A stretch of 64,000 bases of DNA from Schistocerca nitens (taxonomy: Eukaryota; Arthropoda; Insecta; Orthoptera; Acrididae), in NCBI RefSeq assembly GCF_023898315.1, contig NC_064616.1:644424974-644488973 (forward strand), written 5' to 3'. The position numbers and the translations under genes are program-made. Below, one piece after another: positions 22,231 through 34,570 of this stretch. Numbering within the stretch: position 1 is the stretch's first letter; every line of letters starts with the position of its first letter. The notes beneath the pieces were generated by a model. That model was not told the DNA's origin, did no database searches, and saw only the letters and a list, made by a program, of their open reading frames with translations.

Positions 22231-23631
22231 TATCCAGGGGTATCCTGCATGTTCTCAATGGCACTGAGGTCATGCGACATGGCAGTTAACACTAGCACTT
22301 TTGTGTTCATGGAGAGTTATGGTGTGACCCATTGATATCATGGTGGTACAAGTTGCCTGAAAGCAAGTAAACAACTGCACAATCAAGCAATATGTTTGCT
22401 GCTGAGAGACCATAGCAGATTTGCTTTTTATCTTGTAAACATACTCCATATGAAAACACTTCTCTAGTTACCTGAATGAATGGTGCCCTGTTGGGAAGCA
22501 GATGAATCACCTCATATACTTCTAGACATTCTCGTAGTATTAAATTGATGGGTATGGATGTCTTTCACAACTTCTAAGTCCAGACACCTTTCTCCTTGTT
22601 TCAAGCATCCAGTAGGAGTATTTCTGTGTCCATCTCATCTCTGTGCATTTGCATATGGTGACTAGGTGCACTGATAGGGCTATGAATCCTGTAGTGCGGT
22701 GGCGGTTCTAAATTATATGACTATTCGCAAGTTGTCTAGTAGTGAATTGCCAGATAATTCACTGCAGCGTGTTCCATCCATCCATCCATCCATCCATCCA
22801 TTGTTACAGCCCATGACAGAATATAGTGTTCCCCTTATTTATTAGTGGTGCTGTATCCTTCTAATCACTGTTATAACCTGCAATAATCTGTTGTTACTCC
22901 AGTTTTAGAATTGTTGCCTGTGGCAGTTGACTACAATGGGAAACATCTTCTCCAGATTGAGGTAATCAGGATACACCCTTGATGACACATAACAAGCACA
23001 ATGCATGCAAACTCTGAGACATGGCATGTCCAATGTGCAGGGTGCTCATAACCAAGCAAGTGCATTGATACGATATCTTGCTCATCTGTCAAGCTGGCAG
23101 CCAGTAAGAAGTCTGATCGCATACACATCAGGTCGCTTAACGGTCAAATCCATTCCATTTGGTGCAGTCACAGTAGCTTCCTGCCTCCCTCCACATCAAC
23201 TGCTTCTAAGTTGCTGATGAATGTATTTGATTTTTACTGCCAATGCCTTATACTCATAAATCTATGTTCGTTGATGCTTGAACATTTGAAAGATTTAGTG
23301 CAATGCAAAATGTTTCCCCAAGTTGGATCATAATAGAAAGTCTCTTTCTGTAATGCCAACTAAGCTTTTCATTCTAACACCATTTAGAGTCATCTTATTA
23401 ATACCTGGCAATATCAGACCAACAAACATTCAGAAAAATTACGCTGTTAAAACAGTTTTTACTTCACTGCGAAATGTCGTTTACTGTCAAGATCACAACG
23501 AGTGTTGTTAGCAGATGGTGAAACTCTCCAACTATCCAGTTTTATGTACTGTATATTGTTATATGCACACATAATACAAAGTATATATTAAAGGGTCACT
23601 GTATGGATGAGGAGCAAACGTTTCATTGGGG

Positions 23632-23677
<46 letters not shown>

Positions 23678-25639
23678 CCCCTTCATATTACCACCAATTT
23701 CTGGGAGATGGTCAAATAGTCAACAGATATATAGTGAGCCATTTATCAATACAATCAGATTGTGAATAGTACAAATCAGTTTTGTTCCTAGTGTCTTACT
23801 TTAAAAACTATTGTTTCTGAAGTTTGATCAGATAGTATTCCTTCTTGGTGGAATAAGTGTTTGCTCCATAAAATCTTCTCAGTTTACAAGCCACATCATT
23901 TCAGTTCCTAGTATATGTAGTTGAAGCAGCTGACAACAGCTTGAGGATGATTTACACTATGAGTAATCTTATTAAATATTTTTGTGGTGAGTAATACATA
24001 GAATCAAAGTGTAAAATTGCCACAGAATATTAGTCCACACAGCATTAATGAATAGAAGTATTCAGCTGACTTCAGTACTTCAATCTCCAAAATCAATGAT
24101 AAAATGCAGAGTTTGTTATTGATCTAAAGTTTGTAACACAATACATAATGTGTTGTATCTAATCAGTGTCCTTAACAATATCTTCAACCAAAAATTTTAA
24201 CTGCTAAAGTTTTCTACTTAAATCTGCACACTCCCCCCCTTTCACCTTTTGATGTTACTGAGGTAGTTACGCCATGTGCTTAATAGGGTTTCATAAGTCA
24301 TCTACTTACAGAAAAATGTTGGATAATTTATTGAATATTCCATTCATTATTGCTTCATTGATGTATATCTGAAGGATTGAAGGAGGAATTTGCACATCTA
24401 GCAAAAACAAATTTTGCTAATTTGTCTGTTTGAAAATCATGTATAATCTGATAGACTGAATTCAGTATCTCAACCAGTGTTTTATGAATAGTGGTTTGTG
24501 CCCATTTGGAAGATCAGTTTCTTATCCAAACTGATGGGGTACTTCACTGCGACTTTGTTCCTCATTAAACATAAAGTAAACTAGTAATTAATTTTACTTT
24601 CAATGCTATAAAATGTTTGCACAAAATACAACTTCCTTGTATAGAGTCCATTGTCATAGATGCATCACAGAAAATTTAGTTCGTAGATATTTCGTAATTT
24701 AACTATTTCATTATATGGTTGGTGAGTTATTAAATTGATACTTTCAGAGAATGAGCCTTGATGGAATCCGTATTTTGACTGATACTCTAGTTGTATATTG
24801 AACTATTCCCAAGTAAATTATCATTTCCAAACCCGCAGAGAATTTTTTCAATACTTCTGAATGTTTAGTGTTACGCCGGTTACTGAGTACAACAGCTGTG
24901 CCAGAACAGTTTTTAACATATTGTTGGATGCCTTATCAACCTCATGAGGCATTTAGCTTTTAAGGTTATTTATTTTCTTAATTTTCCCAGGAAATATTGG
25001 ATGAATATAAAACTATTGGATTATCTGTGATACTGCTCCTTGCATATACTGATTCCTTTTCCTTTTGAGCTGTTTTCACACCATTTGCATCATTGTTTTG
25101 GAAGTGATTATTGAAAGTATGTTTTGTATGTAGGTTGTTCTATCTGTTTGCTCATATTCCTTAATAAATAAATCATTTTCCTTCTTCACAAACTTTCCAG
25201 TTTCAGTTTCAAACACCCTATGTATTATTTTTAACATTATTATTAGAAATATTGCCTTTGGACTTAAATTACAAACTTTCTTGTTCAATAATCTTCCTCA
25301 GTGTTGAACATTACTACTCAGAACAGAGATAAGTTACTACTATGCTGTTCTGATCAAATGGTTATAAATAAATACAAACAAATTCTAGTGTCATTGAAAA
25401 GTATTTATAAAAATGTTGTCTGTTATAGTGCTCCTGTTTTATACAACTTAAATCACAACTCTGCAGATATGGCTAATTATAAGTGTTAAATAATTAGTGT
25501 TTACTATGAGTCATAAAACAATTATTGGAATATTCCAAACCATTGGAAGCCAACTAAGCTGTGCTCTCTACCTATGCTACCAATTCTTCTTATGAATAAG
25601 GAAAAGTCACGTAAAAAGTGATTCAAAACCAAGGAAGGT
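22231..25639. other. A/T-rich non-coding stretch with simple repeats
   Basis: No gene or named transposon. It holds a CCAT tetranucleotide array (22773-22801) and a 44-bp poly(T) tract (23634-23677) that may be the reversed tail of a degenerate retroposon, though no retroposon body is seen beside it. Confidence 0.4.
23634..23677 (+). repeat. Poly(T) tract, 44 bp
   Basis: An uninterrupted run of 44 T followed by CCCC. It would be a poly(A) tail if a retroposon lay on the minus strand to its right, but 23678-24000 is not recognisable. Confidence 0.9.
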
Positions 25640-28600
25640 GCCATTAACCCACTGAATTAGTGTGCACTCCTCCTCTCCAATAGTGGTTTTATGCTTGAGG
25701 ATACTGATATTCACATGAAGGAACTGGAGAGGTGACAACAGTCCATTGTTACCCATGTCCTCTCAGCTAAGTCATCACTGCTGAGGGTGAAGGACAAGGA
25801 CAGTCCTCCCCAATCAGAAGGTCCAACAGGTGCCAATAGGACTAATATATTGCAATGAAACTTAAATGGATACTAATCGAATTTTGAAGAATTGCAGCTC
25901 CTGGCTCAGGAGAGACCATGTTGCATCTGCTTACAAGAAAGCCATTTTAAAATAACTGACACTATTGTGTTAAGAGGCTACCACTCCTACAGGAAGAATG
26001 ATCTTACTGGAGACAGGGACAGGGCTAAGGGTGACCGTCTTCATTGATGTCAGCTGCCTCTCCTCTCCCGTTTCTCTTACCATGGCCACACAAGCAGTTG
26101 TAGTGGAAGTTGTCAAACCAGTTAAGGTCACCATGTGTTCTTTATATCTTCTACCGCGTGATCTGTTGGATGGAGATGCACTGACAGCACTGCTGTGGGG
26201 CTCGGCTACCACATGCTCTGGGGGTTGAATTATCCAGCACCTCGCCCATTTAGAAAGTACCTACCTGTTGAACTACGGTCAGATGAGACTCTTTCCTACA
26301 GCTAGAGGGTTATCTTCAGCCATTGACCTTTTTTTCCCCAGTTGTTGCAGACTCGGTTCAGTGGAAAGTAGCCACAGATTTTCATTCTAGTGATCACTTT
26401 CCGGTGTGGATCACCTGCTGACTCGGACGACAGTTGGCAGGGGACTGCAAAGCTGAATGCTTCAAAGGGCAAATTGATTGACACAGTCACAGGCTGTCTT
26501 TGTACAACAGGAATGTGCCCAAGAGATGGTGGCGCATTTCATTGTGTGATCTAATGTGGTGCTGCCGATTCCATTCCTCTGTCTAGTGACAAACCCAGAT
26601 GACGACCTGTCCCTTGCTAAGGTGAAGAATATTGCTGGCCAATTAGGACCAGGCACGGAACACTGCAGCAATTCAAAGACCAACTAAAGAAAACCTTCAT
26701 GCCCTCAAATTTGATAGGGCACAAGTAGAGTGAATAACTTCCGTTAGGACTTTGCGACTTCCATTAATCGGTCCACCTCAACATTGTGAGTCTGGGACTC
26801 AGTAAGGCGGATTTCAGGCAAGGACAGTATGCCTCCCCTTATGGCCTTGTTGAGAAATGGACTCTTGGTGGTCATTCCTAAAGACATTTCTCAGGTTTTA
26901 GCTAGAAACCTGTATTGTCAGTTCATCTGGACAAACTTCTGAGTTTCAGATGTTCAATACGATTGAGTAGATGATGCATCTCTGCTTCTCGTGTAGTCGG
27001 AAGGTCTAGTCATCCATTCTGCATGTAGGAATTGGAATTGATTCTGTGAGCAACCAGACAGTGCTCCAGAAACGGATCAGTGTGTTTCAGTCAGATCTGA
27101 TTTGATGGGTAGTACCCTTGTCACTTGTAAGGAAGCTTGATAATGACATTGTGGAAAGCAGGCAAGGCTCATACCAACCCTAACAGTTACCTGAGTGTAG
27201 CCGTTACTGGCTGTATGGGTAAGACTGTCAAGTGTGTGATCAACTCCTGCCTCACCTAGTTCCTCAGATACCGAGGTCACCTGTGCTGTGCCTAGTGCAG
27301 TTTCCAGTGCTAGTGTTCCACTCTTGACAACTCACTTCTATTGGCGAAAATGATACACTTTGAGTTCTTTGAGATTCAAAAAGTGTAGGACATGACTTGG
27401 AGCTACAATATTGTTCACTAACTCACAAATGGGGACAACGTGGATGTCTGCTGCTTCTTATTGACTCCAGGCCAGGTGCTTTCACTGTCAAGATGATTCC
27501 TTGTCTGGCTACTTTGTTCAGTAGAATGAGGTCTCCCCAGGCAGTGAGCTGTGTTACACTGCTGCTATCAATGGCTCCTCCTCTGCAGTCAGGAGCCGAT
27601 TTCAGTTCTTCATGTGTGGATGACTTCAGGATCTTCTTGCCCTCCAAACTTACAATGATGAGGTAACTCTAGCTGACCATAAGGAGGCTGCACACTTTGA
27701 TCAGTAAAACTAGTTTTTAGGTTTGCACTTGAAAAGACCATTAGTCAGCCTCAACCATACTCATTACAGTTTTCACCCACGGGCACTCACAGTGGGGCAC
27801 GCTATTTTAAATTTTAAGGACAATGTGAGCTTTCTGTACCTACTATTTGGCTCTAAACTAACTTAGCTCCTGCACCTGAAATACATGGGAACAATTCAAT
27901 ATTTTGAAATGCCTCAGCAGAAAGGTGTGGGGAGCTGGCAAATACTGTCTCCTGCAGTTTTATAGCGCGATTTACATAACACAGATTACAGCAGCACAGT
28001 TTGTGGATCAGTCCATATTTGCAGCATAAAGATTTTACACAGTCCACCATGAGGGCATTTGGATATCGGCTGGAGCCATTCAGACCAGACCAGTTCAGTC
28101 TGTGTTCAGAGGCTGGCGAACCAGCACACCTAATTCAGTTGTGCCTCCTTCTCACTTGACAGGTCCTGAAAATTTCAGCATTGCCTCAGTCATTGGTATT
28201 TAGTGTGGTTGTCCACCTCAGCTCTGACAGGTTGTTAGGGAATCACCTCCATATGGTGAAGTCATTAGAGATATGTGCTGCAGAAAGTCTCGTGGAGCTG
28301 CAATGTCAGATGTCCAAACACAGCCAGGGATAGAAAAAAACTGCCGTCTTGCCGTGTTCATAAGCCTAAAGTGATTTTAAGCTTGATACAGTACAAGAAA
28401 ATTTATATTCCAGATTGTTTCCACAACTGTTTTCTTCAATTTTAAGTACATACCACAGTTTTATTGTTTATACAGATGCATCCAAGCAAGAGAATACTGT
28501 CAGTTCAGCTGTTTCCCGTGATAAGTTTTTCAAAGCGTGCCCTCCAGAACAATTTACGAATTATGATGTGGAGTTAAATGGCATTATGATGCCCATGGAG

Positions 28601-29401
28601 TGGATGTAAAAGCACCACAGGGTTTCTTGTCTGTTTTGTCTTACTCAGTGTGCTAAAAGAGGCCCATCGAATATACACAGTAAAGCAGTTAATTCAACTC
28701 ATCCGTGACAGCTTACAGTGGCTCCAACACTGAGGCAAGGAGGTGGCCTTTTGCTAGGTACACGGACACAAGAAGAGACGGGGAAATCACATAGACAACA
28801 AAGCAGTCAAAAAAACTCTCGAGATGATCATGTATGTAGTCATCCCCCTGCATGCCACTGTATCATTACCCGACAGAAGCATCATTCATCAGAGGGAGAC
28901 TGAATCGTTGGAAGTCACAAACAACAAACTACAGTCACTCAAATCGACCACATGTGTGCATGGTGGACTTCATGCCAATATTACCTATGGAAGGTAGTGC
29001 TGCTTACTAGACAGTACATAGGACATAACCCTTTTACACATGGTTGCCTCCTCTGGTAGGATAATCCACCTCTGTGAAGTTTGTAGTTTGCTACTTTCGG
29101 TTCAGCATCTTTGGTAACATGTGTTTTATAAACTGACACCAGGGCAGCCCTTGGTATGGCTGGAGATCTGCCCACCATCCTTGCCAACACTTGAGTGTCA
29201 CATGGGTTCTGAAATTTTGTTAACTGTCAGGCCCCATCCTAAAGTTCTTGGGAAGGGAGGTGGATTTTAATGCATTATAAACAACTCCATGTGTTGGGAC
29301 AGCCTTTGCCCCCCTTCCCCTCAAGAATGGCACTGGCATGCTGACTCTTCATAAGGGCACTGATGACCATGCTGTTGAGTGCCGCACAGCCAAAATCATC
29401 A
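25640..29401 (+). mobile_element. I/R1-type LINE with endonuclease, RT and RNase H remnants
   Basis: The plus strand shows, in order, an endonuclease start (about 25845-26230: segments reading LQWNLNGY and ICLQESHFK in changing frames, then KPVKVTMCSLYLLPRDLLDG), a heavily broken RT region (26300-27900), an RNase H segment (28430-28610) and a terminal region ending in CATCATCATG-like repeats near 29401. RNase H downstream of RT is a trait of I-group LINEs. The copy has dozens of stops and frameshifts and is old. A type A SINE has inserted just after its 3' end. Confidence 0.7.
28415..28609 (+). pseudogene. RNase H domain remnant of the I-type LINE
   Basis: The 64-codon frame reads FIVYTDASKQENTVSSAV and later YDVELNGIMMPMEW. 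It matches the first strand of RNase H (YTDGSK: the first catalytic Asp is kept, Gly to Ala) and the AEL helix that carries the second acidic residue (here VELNG). The frame stops at 28607-28609. This domain removes template RNA during retrotransposition in the I and R1 groups. Confidence 0.7.
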
Positions 29402-29416
29402 TGTCTTCAGTTCACC

Positions 29417-29638
29417 TGAGAACATTACTGCCAGCCGCTGTGACCGTGCGGTTCTAGGCGCTTCAGTCCGGAACCACGCGACTGCTACGGTCGCAGGTTC
29501 GAATCCTGCCTCGGGCATGGATGTGTGTGATGTCCTTAGGTTAGTTAGGTTTAAGTAGTTCTAAGTTCTAGGGGACTGATGACCTCAGATGTTAAGTCCC
29601 ATAGTGCTCAGAGCCATTTGAATTTTGAGAACATTTCT
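29417..29638 (+). mobile_element. tRNA-derived SINE (type A) beside the I-type LINE
   Basis: The SINE is 29430-29625. Flanks are TGAGAACATTACT (29417-29429) and TGAGAACATTTCT (29626-29638), 12 of 13 identical. The B box is at 29496-29506. The 3' end is AGAGCCATTTGAATTT. The head begins GCCAGCCGCTGTGACCGTGC, slightly diverged from the other copies. Confidence 0.88.
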
Positions 29639-29639
29639 G

Positions 29640-30156
29640 GTAGATGTCACTACCTCTGGATGAAAGAGTCCTCGATCAAGGGAGTGGTGACCTCGATGTT
29701 TAGTCCCCTACGGCCAACCAACCATCAGTGGCTCGGCTGGGAGGGCCTCAGTTCAACCCTGGGCCCATCAGTGCTGCTGTGGCTGAAGCTCCAGGCAGGC
29801 TGTCGTGTCAGAATGACGGTTGTGCAGTGGTGGCCTTACAGTGGAAGCCGACACTACAGCGGATAAAGACTCGATGATTCAGTGCCCACCTTGGCCAGGC
29901 GGACAGCATTTCCATGCATCTCAATCAGTGGGCTTGCTGAGTAGTTGCCATGTCAGGTACACCACTTGCTGCTAACTGCCGAACTGTCCCATGGTTACGT
30001 TAACTTTGTTGATTATTGACTGGACAGTTTTACTGTGGCTCCTGGGTTGGCTGTGTGACGTAATGCTCCGCCAGTGAATTAAGGTAAGTAGTTTACGACA
30101 ACAAGCCCCTTGCCTTGGCTCACACTATTAGTCCTGAAGTGCTGAGCCTTTTGATG
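29640..30156. other. Non-coding stretch
   Basis: No gene. A short LINE-tail-like sequence (GTGGTGACCTCGATGTTTAG near 29685-29704) may be another degraded 3' end, but it is too short to classify. Confidence 0.35.
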
Positions 30157-30310
30157 TGTTGTTGTGTTCTTCAGTCCCAAGACTCGTTTGAGGCAGCTCT
30201 GCCCTCTAGTCTGTTCTGTGCAAGCCACAACCTACAACCTTTTGAGTGCCTTAATTGTACTCAAGTCTTGGTCTCGGTCTAGAATTTTTATCTATTATGC
30301 TTCATTCTTT
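30157..30310 (-). mobile_element. RTE-like LINE 3' fragment, inverted
   Basis: On the minus strand this corresponds to the last ~150 bp of the LINE at 2942-6233: the tail (TTGTTGTGTTCTTCAGTCCC here is the reverse of the ...CTGAAGACCACAACAACAA end), then the AGAGCTGCATCAAACCAGTC and CTTGCACAGGA segments, and the region equivalent to TCGTAGAGGGAGACCAAGAG near 30270. It is more diverged than the 2018 copy. Confidence 0.7.
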
Positions 30311-30364
30311 TGTCAAATTGACTGTTGCTTTGTGGAACCTGTAGACAACAATTACGTTAAATTT

Positions 30365-30612
30365 ATATATGTGTGGTGTCTGTTCTTCGGGACATGCCCA
30401 ATGGGAATCCAGCTTCATGTGGCGAACAATGAGTTGGGTGGACAGGTGACGCTACGTAAGTAGTGTGCGACAAGTTGGGAAGTTGGGTCGTATGGAAAGC
30501 GTTGTCGGATAGCCGAAGCAGTTAAGGTGACCGCTCGTGTATAGTGGGAAATACAGGTTAGAGTCCTGGTCCGGCACAAATTTTCATTTGTCCCCATTGA
30601 ATTCATGTCAAT
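30365..30612 (+). repeat. tRNA-like dispersed repeat (type D), plus copy
   Basis: The segment 30508-30577 reads GGATAGCCGAAGCAGTTAAG ... GGTTAGAGTCCTGGTCCGGC, resembling the D-arm and T-arm of a tRNA. It is followed by ACAAATTTTCATTTGTCCCC. An inverted relative is at 44865-45110. It is probably a SINE but the borders are uncertain. Confidence 0.55.
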
Positions 30613-30920
30613 GCCCAGTTGCGGCCGATGTTAAAATCTATTTCATTTCATAGTTTAATTAAAAATCTGTGAAACTTTTCAGTCAGTATAATTAAAGCTT
30701 GCCCCTTCTCATACCACCCAACTCTGTATAGAATCTTCCCCAAATCTGCAATGTACAGTCTAACTCAAACCCCCCATAGGATGCATTCTTTCCGCAATAC
30801 ATCTGTACTTCAATTTCTACTTCCGTTGTTGGGGCACAGCATGTCACCTACTTGCCCTCCTTCCAAAGTTCGTTATCAGTGTCACAACAGTTGACAAACT
30901 TTTATCTGGCTAAGCAAGAT

Positions 30921-31040
30921 GATACAGTAGTTAAGATGATGATAGACCTGTGTTTTGGGGACTTGGGTTAAAATTCCTGTGGAGCCATCCAAATTTTTTC
31001 TGTTTTTCTCCTAAATCATTTGACAAATGCCGTGAAAATT
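30921..31040 (+). mobile_element. tRNA-related SINE (type B), diverged, with head
   Basis: It starts GGCTAAGCAAGATGATACAG, a D-arm-like A box, with a T-arm-like region near GGGTTAAAATTCCTG and the body segment CCATCCAAATTTTTTCTGTT ... CAAATGCCG. The body matches 10675-10840 and 50860-50920. The copy is truncated at the 3' side. Confidence 0.55.
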
Positions 31041-32219
31041 TCTTCAACAGTCAATGATCTAATCTCTCCACATATTTATCCAGTTGAGCCAATGCTCCGT
31101 CTTTGGAAAACTCAACGAGACGTGAACTTGTAAAATGTCTTCCCTTCGTTCCCACGGTGCCATCCTGTCCATTCTCATGTGGAAGTCTGGTTTCCCAAGT
31201 ATTTTGTCCTCTAGAATCCCTTCTTGGTAGAAAACCGGAGAAGGTAATAAAGCGCAGAAGAAAAACTAGCGAAGAAAACTCTACAGATTGAACTGGCATA
31301 CCATTATAGTAGAGGTATTAGCTAAGTGAGAATGGGAAAAGAATGAATGTAGCAGATTGGAGCTTTCGGTCGATACATGTGGAGGGAAATTGTTTGGACG
31401 TTGTCCACAAAACCCAAGTATTCAGTCATCGTGTGACTGAAGCTCTTCTGTCCGTGTTTGCTTGCAAACCTTTGTTTTTGCAGAGGGTCAGTCTTCAGCA
31501 AAACGAAAGATAAAAATTGTGTTGTGCTCAAGGTAAACCCTCTTCAAAAACAAATCTGGAAGTATCCCAAGTTTCGGCACCTCTGTAGTGCACCGTTTCA
31601 TTGCATACGGTCAACCTTAGAAGCCTGTCACGTCATGATAAATCCATAGACTATCTATACAAAACGTCGCGCAGCGTTTGTTTCACTGAAAAAATGCCCT
31701 TTACAAGTAATTCCGAAAGTAGTATGAGAACTGATCTGGCTGGCTCATCGTGAGATAGCACTGTGTTCTGTCCGATATGTTTCCCCTCAAGGCAATACTA
31801 CTAGCTACGCTTTATCGGCAGAATCAGTACAATGAAGTCAATCGCAATCCTATTTTCATTAACTATAGGCAGCAGTCTGAAGTCCTAAGTAGCGATCGAA
31901 TGGTGAGCCTTTACTTCCTGGCTGCGTTCCCCTGCGCCAGAAGACTTGATGTTGGGCTAATGCCCATATAGATCTGAATGTCCGAAAGGCTTCCTTCCCG
32001 CCTAATGGGTCGGATAGGAGTGTTTGAAAAATAAAGGGATATGGAAATGCTTAGTGCTAAGGTTAATGTTCATATATTTGTCCCATTAACAAAAAACCTA
32101 AAATGGCCGGTAATAGTGAGCTTGGGATGTTTGTAATTTATGTTGAATGCATCATGAGCGACTGCAGAGAAGTTCACGGGGCAAAGTCTCTGAATTGTAG
32201 AAGTTTGTTGGATTAATGA
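31041..32219. other. Non-coding stretch with unassigned minus frame
   Basis: The minus strand holds an 82-codon frame (31051-31299) ending SRLVEFSKDGALAQLDKYVE..., which looks protein-like but matches nothing I know. I do not call a gene. The rest shows no feature. Confidence 0.35.
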
Positions 32220-33000
32220 TACGATGGAGCAATGTTCAGTTCTAGGATAATTACATACTGTTTCACTTGAATCAGGGAGTCTTCTGTAATATTTGATCCT
32301 TAATAACGGTAGTCTGCTTCCATGACCCAGACATTACAACCACACTGTATAGATGGAAGGACCGTTTTTCACAATAACATTTTTACTTCTGTGGCCAGTC
32401 CGCTAACTTTCATAAAGGGAGGGACAATTGAAATAACCTAGCTGAACCTTGATTACATGCTTCAGTAGTATGTATATTCCAGGTAAGTTTGTGACTAACT
32501 TTAAGGCCGAGGTATTCTGCGGATTCACACCCAGGAAGGTCCATTGCGTCAAGACGAACTAGGCAGTTGGTGGCCTCCTGATAGCGAACTTGATTGCCTG
32601 ACATTTTCCCGGAATAATTATTTTCAAAAGGTTACACAGCTAAGTAACTGGTCGAGGTGCTTTTGTAGATTCATAGATATGTAATCGAGGTTCCTGTGAC
32701 TGATAAAGAGAGCATTGGCGTCTGCAAAGGAGGCCAGATGATTATTAGCTCTAATTGGCATGTCTGTTGTATATAGTGTATAAAGTACAGGGCCCAGGGT
32801 AGACACATGGCGGACTCCTGCCTCTGTTGCTTTAAGCCTACTCCTAGATCTGTGTAATCGTACATAAAGATCCTGCTCCGAACAAAGGAGACTAGGAACT
32901 TGATAAGATGAAGTGAGGGTCATGTTGATGGAGCTATAAAGTAATCCGTTGGACACGATCGATTGCTTATTGTAAATGCTCCCTTTTCCAGCACCTATAC
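32220..33000 (-). mobile_element. Minus-strand Jockey-like LINE RT fragment
   Basis: Read from 33000 down, a frame at 32956-32624 covers the RT palm and a second at 32604-32410 covers the following thumb/connection region (CESAEYLGLKVSHKLTWNIH). Sequence down to about 32220 continues as broken C-terminal code. No ends or target duplications were found. Confidence 0.7.
32410..32956 (-). pseudogene. Jockey-like RT remnant with altered FADD box
   Basis: The frame reads STLGPVLYTLYTTDMPIRAN then LASFADANALFISHRNLDYI. In Jockey-type RTs the second block is FADDTAL with two catalytic Asp residues; here the second Asp is Ala (FADA, plus-strand 32717-32728). The upstream GVPQGS block reads GVRHVS. 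A frameshift near 32610-32624 separates the AEYLGLKVSHKLTWN part. The enzyme is inactive by these changes. Confidence 0.7.
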
Positions 33001-33501
33001 CTCGTGTTTGCTGATCAAACGATCAGCCTATGTGATAAGCGTCTGGAGGCATCTATTGGTGATCGCGCGAACTTGATGCTGCAGTACATCGATACCTCTG
33101 CCGCAGCTGCTGATAACATTGCAGGCGGTAATAACAATGTCGGCTGGTGATGCTGGGAACTGGTAGCTCCAGCGTGTCGATATTTGAGTTAGTACTGTCT
33201 GCACGGTGTATACGACAGCAGATCAGCAAATAAAGCCTGAGATGGTGTACCATATCACTTCACTTTTGTGATGTCTTGCATTCTAGTTCTGCAAGACTAT
33301 GGAGGGGACCGCCTAGCCTGTCCGGAAGATAAGGTAAAGTGCTTGCCATAACTGCCTTGAATGACAAGCTGCCACGCTGCCACTGTCAGTACAACGTTTT
33401 TGCATACAATTCTTGATTCTAGTATGCTGCTGTGCATTGAAATTAAAGACCTAACCTTCCTATACAAAATGGCTATTCATTTCTATTGGTAAAATACACA
33501 G

Positions 33502-33690
33502 AAGATCGCAGCAAGAAATGTGAACATGCTGAAACGTCACTATATAGAGACCATAGCAATAACAAAGGAAGCAGTCTACCAACTGGTACATAGAAATATG
33601 TCACATGCCTCAGAACTTGCCCAGATTTCCAAAGGACAGGGAATACACTACAGACAGCTTGGCCGCGATGTAAAATTCACAGAAAAAAAG
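33502..33690 (+). other. Candidate internal exon, 63 codons
   Basis: The segment is open in one frame, is 189 bp (divisible by 3), is preceded by an AG in TACACAG (33495-33501) and followed by AAG|GTAAGAC, a strong splice donor. The peptide (MLKRHYIETIAITKEAVYQL ... GRDVKFTEKK) is charged and helical in look and does not resemble the LINE or transposase proteins here. Both borders are phase 0, which would fit the phase-0 donor at 8317. The acceptor pyrimidine tract is weak. A chance open frame of this size is quite possible. Confidence 0.25.
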
Positions 33691-33720
33691 GTAAGACTTT
33701 CTGGAAGTAAAATATTGTGA

Positions 33721-34400
33721 AGTGTAAATTATGTTATCGGGTTCTAGAGAGATCACAGACGTAAAATAAACCAAAGAAAATTTTCTTTCCTTGAAATAAC
33801 AGGCGTAAGACTGTTGAATGAAGTTTCCATACAGTCATTTCGGTTATATTTGAGCACCCTGAGAAATAAGCTGGAAATGAGAGAAGAAAATTACTTTATA
33901 AGCATAGGCTGGAGTGCACTGTGTAAAATAATTTGCTTGCGACACCAAAAAATAAGCCTTTTTCAGACTGAAGAACCCATATCATAGTCTTCATAAAGCA
34001 CTTCAGTTGTTTGTTGTATTGCATGTAAGTGTTGAGAAAGTGGTTGTGCCTAAGCATTTCGTCAGCTGTTATTCGTACGGAAAAAAATTAATGCTCATAT
34101 GCTCCGTTCAGTGTATGGCACGCTATCATTGATGTATCAGACTTACGTATGTTGCGCTGAATACAGGCATTACAAGTAACCGTGAACACAACTGACTGGA
34201 CTTAAATATGGGTAGGTTTTGAACACCTTTATCGGCCTGTGTGATAATTTGTTCTGACGGCTAACACAAACTTACAGCCTCACCGTCGATGTGTCGACGT
34301 GAGATCTGAGTGTCATTTGCTCTAGCGTGACTTGCAGTAAATACTTCCTCTATGGTAGAATAGATCTAAGAAAAACTGTAGCCAGCCTATATTTTATTGC
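33721..34400. other. Non-coding stretch
   Basis: I see no gene, repeat or structural element. Confidence 0.4.
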
Positions 34401-34407
34401 AAGTTTC

Positions 34408-34570
34408 CCAGAAGAGCTGTTAAGTTTTGGAGGTAAGAGACGAGGTACTGGCGGAAGTAAAGCTGTGAGAATCGGTCGCGAGTCGTGCTCGGGTAACTCA
34501 GCTGGCAAAGGTCCCGAGTTAGAGTCTCGGTCTGGCACACAGTTTTAATCTGCCAGCAAATTTCGTATTC
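34408..34570 (+). repeat. tRNA-like dispersed repeat (type C)
   Basis: It contains GGGTAACTCAGCTGGCAAAG then GGTCCCGAGTTAGAGTCTCG, tRNA D-arm-like and T-arm-like parts, followed by GGCACACAGTTTTAATCTGC. The upstream GAGGTACTGGCGGAAGTAAA belongs to the same family. The stretch that would hold the anticodon arm is missing. A second partial copy is at 44703-44773. Confidence 0.65.
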
